From assembly GCA_036271795.1 (NCBI GenBank), contig DATAZY010000087.1:1-64000 (forward strand): DNA of 64,000 nucleotides, written 5' to 3'. The DNA is from Galbitalea sp036271795. Its GTDB lineage: Bacteria > Actinomycetota > Actinomycetes > Actinomycetales > Microbacteriaceae. Shown piece by piece: positions 60,421 to 64,000 of this stretch (within the stretch, counting starts at the first letter, position 1; the number at the start of each line of letters is the position of its first letter). The position numbers were made by a program, and so were the translations under genes. Below the pieces are notes generated by a model that saw only the letters and a list, made by a program, of their open reading frames with translations, was not told the origin of the DNA and made no database searches.

Positions 60421-61460
60421 CGCACAACGAATGGAAACTTGGGTATCTAGCGCGGGAGGCCGTGCGCAACGTTTTCGATCTCCGCTCAAGAATGTACTTA
60501 CTCGTTGTGCTGCAGGTACTTCTTGGCGTCGCGGTGCCGACCTTGCTCGCATTCGAGACGCAGGCCTTCGAGGCGCGAATTGCGAGCCTGACTGAGCAAG
60601 GGAGGAATGTAATTGCGTTCCAGTCGTCTGACCCGAACACAACTTCGTTGATCAGTCGGGCTTCGTGCGAAGGTCTCGCGTCTAAACCAGGCGTAGTGGC
60701 CGCTGGGTTGCTCATACCTGCAGGCAGCGTCGACGTCTCCGCCGTTGGTGATTCGATTCCGCTCCTCCGCGCAAGCAGCACGCTCATTCCTCAGCTCGGT
60801 GAAGCCGCCGTCGTCATTGGGGCTTCTCTCACCACCCCATCGTCTAAAACACAGGAAGTAATTGTGAACTCCAATGCTTCGCCAATATCGGCCGTTGTTG
60901 GGCTCAATCAGCCAGCCGGAATTGGGACCAATTCGGCATTGGTTATTGGCCTAACCGCTCGCGACCGGTGGGGTGCTCAGTGTCTAGTTCGGCTACAGCC
61001 ATATGCGGAGGCGACAACAATCACGCCTGCTCTGGAATCGACGCTGGTTGTTTCCGGTGCGCCGATTAGTGCGCTCCCAGCGCTACAAGAGCCCGACGAT
61101 CCTGTTGCCGAATTTCTTCAGCGAGCTGATCGCTTTTTCCCGTTGCTGCTTGGGCTCGTCGGAGGTATTTCCATGGTGATTTCGCTCCGTTTGCAAGGCA
61201 GCGAGGTTGCGGTATACAGGCTGGCCGGGACATCGAGCAGATCAATCCTTTTGCTTATTGCACTGCAGGCGACGCTTGTGTCGGGAGTCGGTGCTCTCGC
61301 TGGCGCTGCGGCCTCCGTAGTTTTATCGGCGTTCTACCCTGATCCCAGCGTCCCGATACTGTGGTCGGTGGCGATGGGGGCAGTCTCGGCGATAGCCGTC
61401 GTGGCCCTCAGCGTCGATTTAGCATTTCGCCGACCGACCGACCTAGCCAAAGATCGGTAG
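60417..61460 (+). CDS. FtsX/MacB-like permease of the peptide operon
   Basis: A 347-residue permease. One membrane segment near the start (YLLVVLQVLLGVAVPTLLAF), a large outside domain (about 55-235), then three C-terminal segments (FFPLLLGLVGGISMVISLRL, LLLIALQATLVSGVGALAGA, VAMGAVSAIAVVALSVDLAF), the classic FtsX/MacB topology. It ends 195 bp before attR. Together with the ATPase and adaptor it makes a tripartite type VII-ABC-like mechanotransmission or export complex. Confidence 0.86.
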   Translation: MTHNEWKLGYLAREAVRNVFDLRSRMYLLVVLQVLLGVAVPTLLAFETQAFEARIASLTEQGRNVIAFQSSDPNTTSLISRASCEGLASKPGVVAAGLLIPAGSVDVSAVGDSIPLLRASSTLIPQLGEAAVVIGASLTTPSSKTQEVIVNSNASPISAVVGLNQPAGIGTNSALVIGLTARDRWGAQCLVRLQPYAEATTITPALESTLVVSGAPISALPALQEPDDPVAEFLQRADRFFPLLLGLVGGISMVISLRLQGSEVAVYRLAGTSSRSILLLIALQATLVSGVGALAGAAASVVLSAFYPDPSVPILWSVAMGAVSAIAVVALSVDLAFRRPTDLAKDR

Positions 61461-61529
61461 GGGCGGATTCCCACGGACTGTTCGCTCACATCACAGACAA
61501 CCGTCGCACGCAGCCGCGCGGGAGTATCG

Positions 61530-61549
61530 TTTGCCCACCCTTTGCCCAC
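61530..61549. promoter_or_regulatory. Right pair of TTTGCCCAC repeats, candidate integrase arm sites
   Basis: TTTGCCCAC at 61530-61538 and 61541-61549, 11 bp apart, same order as at the left end. It is non-coding here, which makes a binding role more likely than shared protein sequence. Confidence 0.6.
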
Positions 61550-61655
61550 AACTGTGATGGCTTCTTTGATGTCCCCTTCATCACAACGAACCTAGTTGGC
61601 TAGCAAATGAGCGGGGGCTGCTCGGAAACGGCGGCTATTCGGGGTCTTGGGAGTC

Positions 61656-61702
61656 ACTTTTAATCCGTTGGTCGCGGGTTCGAGCCCCGCGGGGCCCACC
61701 GC
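61656..61702. other. attR core, duplicate of tRNA-Lys 3' part
   Basis: Perfect copy of 54603-54649. The 5' half of the tRNA is absent here, so this is the attachment-site relic and not a second tRNA gene. Confidence 0.92.
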
Positions 61703-61743
61703 AGAGGATCGACTCACGTTTTGGGGCACTCAGGCCGACCGCG

Positions 61744-62505
61744 TTAGTTTCCGACCGTGAAGACACCTATCTTGGTGGTCCCATCGGATTCATAGACCGG
61801 GATTGTCTCCGTCTCGCCCTGGTGTGCTTTCTGCCAGGCGAGAGCTTGTGCCGGCGACATGAAATGCAGTGCAGCAGTATCACCGTCGGCATTCGAGAGT
61901 TGACTCGCGACAACGTAACCGAACTTTCCGTTGGTCGCTTCTGCGGCGATCAGGTCCGGGGTACCGCTTGAATTCTGAGCTCCGTAGGTCTGCCCGTGGC
62001 TGTTGGTTCCCCACGGCGTTAGCGTCGCGGTCGTCCATCCCGCAGTGAGAGCCCATTTCGCACTTGGCGAGGTCGTGATCGTCACGGAAGTTTGACCGGG
62101 CCCCGCCGGCATGTCATATGTGGTGTCGGCCGATCGGGTGCCGACGTCGCTCGCAGCGCAATGATCGGATGCGCCATCGGGGAAGGTGAAGTCGCCCGCG
62201 GTCAAACAGATCAGGTCCAAGTGCACGTTGTTCGTGCGAGCGGGCGCGACACCGAGCGCAACGGTTGCTGTGCCTGTTTCCGACACATGGACGGGTGCGG
62301 TCAGCGTGGCGAGCTGGGGTGTCCCCGGGACTCCCCAGATTCCCGCCGCGATCGCGGTGCCTCCTCCGGCCAGAATCCCAGCCCCGACAAGCGCACCGGT
62401 CCAAACCCAGAGTCGTCGACGGCGAACCCGGGGAATGGCAACAGCCCTATCGATCAGTTCCTGCCGGACGGCTGTCGCGAACACGCGACTCATTCGTGTT
62501 TCCAT
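61744..62505 (-). CDS. Membrane partner of ECF sigma factor, putative anti-sigma
   Basis: A 253-residue single-span protein: a short basic cytoplasmic part (VRQELIDRAVAIPRVRRRRL), one membrane segment (about 32-56), and an outside domain rich in Thr, Ala and Gly with two Cys (LICLTAGDF and DHCAAS). The start overlaps the sigma stop by one base. The cytoplasmic part is short for an anti-sigma domain, so it might instead be a sigma-controlled surface protein. No enzyme motif visible. Confidence 0.7.
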   Translation of the reverse strand: METRMSRVFATAVRQELIDRAVAIPRVRRRRLWVWTGALVGAGILAGGGTAIAAGIWGVPGTPQLATLTAPVHVSETGTATVALGVAPARTNNVHLDLICLTAGDFTFPDGASDHCAASDVGTRSADTTYDMPAGPGQTSVTITTSPSAKWALTAGWTTATLTPWGTNSHGQTYGAQNSSGTPDLIAAEATNGKFGYVVASQLSNADGDTAALHFMSPAQALAWQKAHQGETETIPVYESDGTTKIGVFTVGN

Positions 62506-63080
62506 CACTTGTTCCCACCTGTCAATGCCGGGATGTGCTCACCATGCTGTTGCAGCTGGTCGCGCAATCGTTCTTTCGCCCGATGAAGTCGCACCCGGCC
62601 AGCCCCGTCAGAAATGCCCACCACTCCCGCCGCATCCTTCACCGAGAGTCCTTCGATCGCGGTCAGAATGAGAAGGGACCCGTCCACGCTGTTCAGGCTG
62701 CGCATCGCCGAATAGAGGTCGCGGTCGACTTCGAACGATGGCTCGAAAAGCGCACCGGTCTCGCTATCGGCGCGAGGCAGACGGTCAAGCACTGAACGAT
62801 AGCGCCGGAGCGCGCGACGGTTGTTCCGCGAAAGGTTCGTCGCCGTGACCAGCAGCCATGGCAAAGTCGAGCCTCCAACGAGGCGAACTGCTTCTCGCCG
62901 ACGCCAGAGCTCGAAGAATGAGCCCGCGGTCACGTCCTCGGCGTCGTGACGACTCTCCGTCAGGTGCAGGGAATGCCGGAAGACTCGTCCCTCGTGGTGG
63001 TCGAAGATGGACGCGAACGCGCGGGCGTCGTGCTGTCTCGCTCGTTCCCACGCTCCTAGCTCGTTCCAGCGTTCTTCCAC
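62505..63080 (-). CDS. ECF sigma factor (SigE-like)
   Basis: A 191-residue group 4 sigma factor. Region 2 (AFASIFDHHEGRVFRHSLHL, then DAEDVTAGSFFELWRRR, and WLLVTATNLSRNNRRALRR) and region 4 (LLILTAIEGLSVKDAAGVVG then VRLHRAKERLRD) are present. The central linker is long and the DEP-type motif is weak. It begins at GTG 63080 and is coupled to the membrane protein downstream. It is divergent from a PadR gene. Confidence 0.9.
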   Translation of the reverse strand: MEERWNELGAWERARQHDARAFASIFDHHEGRVFRHSLHLTESRHDAEDVTAGSFFELWRRREAVRLVGGSTLPWLLVTATNLSRNNRRALRRYRSVLDRLPRADSETGALFEPSFEVDRDLYSAMRSLNSVDGSLLILTAIEGLSVKDAAGVVGISDGAGRVRLHRAKERLRDQLQQHGEHIPALTGGNK

Positions 63081-63181
63081 ACTCTGTATTGTCCGCTCGC
63101 CACCGAATCGTTACACATCAGTTCGAGCTGGTTTTCACCATGTCGGATGGGCCGACCACAGGCAGCGTCGCCTGATAGTCC

Positions 63182-63210
63182 TTGCAATACTCTTGTAACG
63201 GGAATATGGT
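63182..63210 (+). promoter_or_regulatory. Promoter of second padR gene, leaderless type
   Basis: TTGCAA (63182-63187), 17 bp and TATGGT (63205-63210) lie 6 nt before ATG 63217. No ribosome site is needed or visible, the same layout as at the padR gene near 12.1 kb. Confidence 0.65.
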
Positions 63211-63216
63211 GCCATT

Positions 63217-63564
63217 ATGGCGACGGAGATGCGCGAACCGACGTTTTGGATTCTCACCGCTCTTGCGGGAGGTCGTCGTCATGGATATTCGCTACTTCGC
63301 GAGACCGAAGAACTCTCGGAGGGTCGCATGCAGCTGAAAGTGCCGACCCTGTACGCGGCGCTCGAGCGCATGACACAAGAAGGACTTGTCGCGATCGATG
63401 GCGAAGAGCTCGTGGATGGTCGCCCCCGACGATATTTTCGCCTCACCAGCGATGGCACCCAGCGCCTCGAACGGGAGGTCGAGCGCCTTGAGGCAAACGT
63501 TGCCATGGCGCGGGAGCGGCTCGTCCAACGTCCGGCACTTCGTGTTCGTGCTCAATTTTCATGA
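63217..63564 (+). CDS. PadR-family transcriptional regulator
   Basis: A 115-residue winged-helix regulator. FWILTALAGGRRHGYSLLRE and LKVPTLYAALERMTQEGLVA are the PadR helices, and GRPRRYFRLTSDG is the wing. A four-base ATGA overlap with an upstream start of the next gene shows close coupling to a membrane protein. This repeats the padR-membrane protein arrangement at 11-12 kb. Confidence 0.93.
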   Translation: MATEMREPTFWILTALAGGRRHGYSLLRETEELSEGRMQLKVPTLYAALERMTQEGLVAIDGEELVDGRPRRYFRLTSDGTQRLEREVERLEANVAMARERLVQRPALRVRAQFS

Positions 63565-63575
63565 TGGGAAGACGC

Positions 63576-64000
63576 ATGTCGAACCTTGAAGAGGAATACC
63601 GCCGCCTGTTGCGTTGGTATCCGCGGGCGTGGAGAGACCAGAACGAAGAGGTCGTTCTGGGGACACTTCTTGACTCGGCCCTGGCTCGCGGGCTCACCGC
63701 ACTCACTGTTGAAGACAGTAGAACCATCCGACTCGCGGGGCTTCGTCAACGTGCAATCGGCTCGGGACAACGTTCACTTGTGGGAACTCTCGCCTTGGCG
63801 ACTGGAGTGGCATTTACGGTGTTCTATTGCGCCTTTGTCAGCTGGGATCCGTCACACACGTTCAACGGATATGTCGGGCCATTCACCAATCCGTCTTTCA
63901 CCATCGGCCTGCTTCTCGCGATCAGTCTCGTCCTCACCATCCGACGGTTAACGTTTGCGGCCCACCTGGTCGCGATGCTCGCTATTGCCGTCAGTGTCCT
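63576..64000 (+). CDS. Membrane protein paired with PadR (partial at window end)
   Basis: At least 141 codons remain open at the window edge. The N-terminus (EEEYRRLLRWYPRAWRDQNE and VLGTLLDSALARG) is the permease-prefix-like motif often encoded beside PadR. At least three membrane segments follow (LVGTLALATGVAFTVFYCAF, PSFTIGLLLAISLVLTI and another at the edge). ATG 63576 has GGGAAG upstream; ATG 63561 overlaps the padR stop and is possible. Confidence 0.82.
   Translation, partial: MSNLEEEYRRLLRWYPRAWRDQNEEVVLGTLLDSALARGLTALTVEDSRTIRLAGLRQRAIGSGQRSLVGTLALATGVAFTVFYCAFVSWDPSHTFNGYVGPFTNPSFTIGLLLAISLVLTIRRLTFAAHLVAMLAIAVSV

Larger units (their letters stand above)
54603..61702. mobile_element. 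Integrative element in tRNA-Lys, about 7.1 kb
   Basis: A perfect 47-bp repeat of the tRNA 3' part bounds the element (54603-54649 and 61656-61702). Inside are a tyrosine integrase beside the tRNA, a replication-relaxation-like gene, an XRE regulator and a five-gene peptide/export operon. No conjugation, relaxase of the known MOB type, or phage structural genes are visible, so transfer would need a helper. The cargo genes look lower in GC and use more A/T-ending codons than the flanks, supporting recent gain. Confidence 0.9.
61461..61743. other. Right end of the element and junction, no gene
   Basis: This 283-bp stretch holds the right TTTGCCCAC pair and attR and ends in ordinary chromosomal sequence before the ECF partner gene. 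I see no coding frame. Confidence 0.6.

Noticed and set aside
61656..61702. Second tRNA-Lys gene
   Set aside because: Only the 3' part from the anticodon stem on is present; acceptor 5' strand and D-arm are missing, so it is the attR copy.
54603..61702. Prophage
   Set aside because: Integrase and repressor are present, but there are no capsid, tail, terminase, portal or lysis genes.
63081..63200. TGTAACG on both sides of the ECF/PadR intergenic region as an ECF promoter motif
   Set aside because: The motif is short, the -10 parts do not match each other, and the PadR side has a better sigma-A promoter; not enough to call.

Overview
The window looks like a chromosomal segment of a high-GC actinobacterium, most probably a member of the Microbacteriaceae. 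The evidence is the combination of CarD, mycothiol synthase (mshD), SenX3-RegX3, a GlnR-type regulator, a SigK-RskA pair with DipZ, a fused ispDF, many GTG/TTG starts, and several promoters whose -10 box sits only 6 nt before the start codon, which suggests leaderless mRNAs. Short palindromic repeats at 37239-37260 and 47244-47280 resemble dispersed repeats I associate with this family. I could run no searches, so family names rest on motifs and recalled family features.

Layout: (1) 1-14.4 kb is rich in potassium transport: the kdp operon on the minus strand (tiny membrane ORF, kdpF, A, B, C, D, E; 8290 down to 429), a KimA-like APC permease (9027-10988) and a CPA1 antiporter with a TrkA_C-like tail (12980-14425). 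The kdp and APC promoter regions share TTACG and CCGTTAGG motifs that could be KdpE sites. A PadR regulator with a frameshifted membrane partner lies between them. (2) 14.5-25.2 kb holds metabolic and envelope genes: an alkyltransferase with an altered active-site motif, SRPBCC, acyl-CoA dehydrogenase, PAP2 phosphatase, methyltransferase, DsbA-like thioredoxin, an MsiK-like sugar ABC ATPase, a DUF4032 protein and an MMPL transporter. (3) 25.3-29.5 kb is the housekeeping operon carD-ispDF-cysS-rlmB.

(4) 30.2-47.2 kb is a phosphate region: regX3-senX3 divergent from phoU, then gpmA, a folate/Fe-S protein (ygfZ), a nitrobindin-like gene, glnR-mshD, ppk1-mutT1 and pstSCAB. Direct repeats with an 11-bp period, like actinobacterial PHO boxes, precede phoU, ppk1 and pstS, so RegX3 probably ties these genes together. 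(5) 47.3-54.5 kb carries rskA-sigK behind two tandem Tat-exported arylsulfotransferase-like proteins, a conserved hypothetical gene and dipZ.

(6) 54.6-61.7 kb is a compact integrative element of about 7.1 kb in tRNA-Lys(TTT), bounded by a perfect 47-bp repeat of the tRNA 3' part. It encodes a tyrosine integrase, a replication-relaxation-like protein, an XRE regulator and one cargo operon: a Sec-secreted Cys-containing peptide, a Cys-rich lipoprotein, a peptidoglycan-binding HlyD-like adaptor, an ABC ATPase and an FtsX/MacB-like permease. A 118-bp inverted repeat lies between the replication protein and the regulator. I consider this the best candidate in the window for an undescribed system: a mobile peptide-export and possible bacteriocin/immunity cassette. 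(7) 61.7-64.0 kb has an ECF sigma factor with a membrane partner and a second PadR plus membrane-protein pair that runs off the end.
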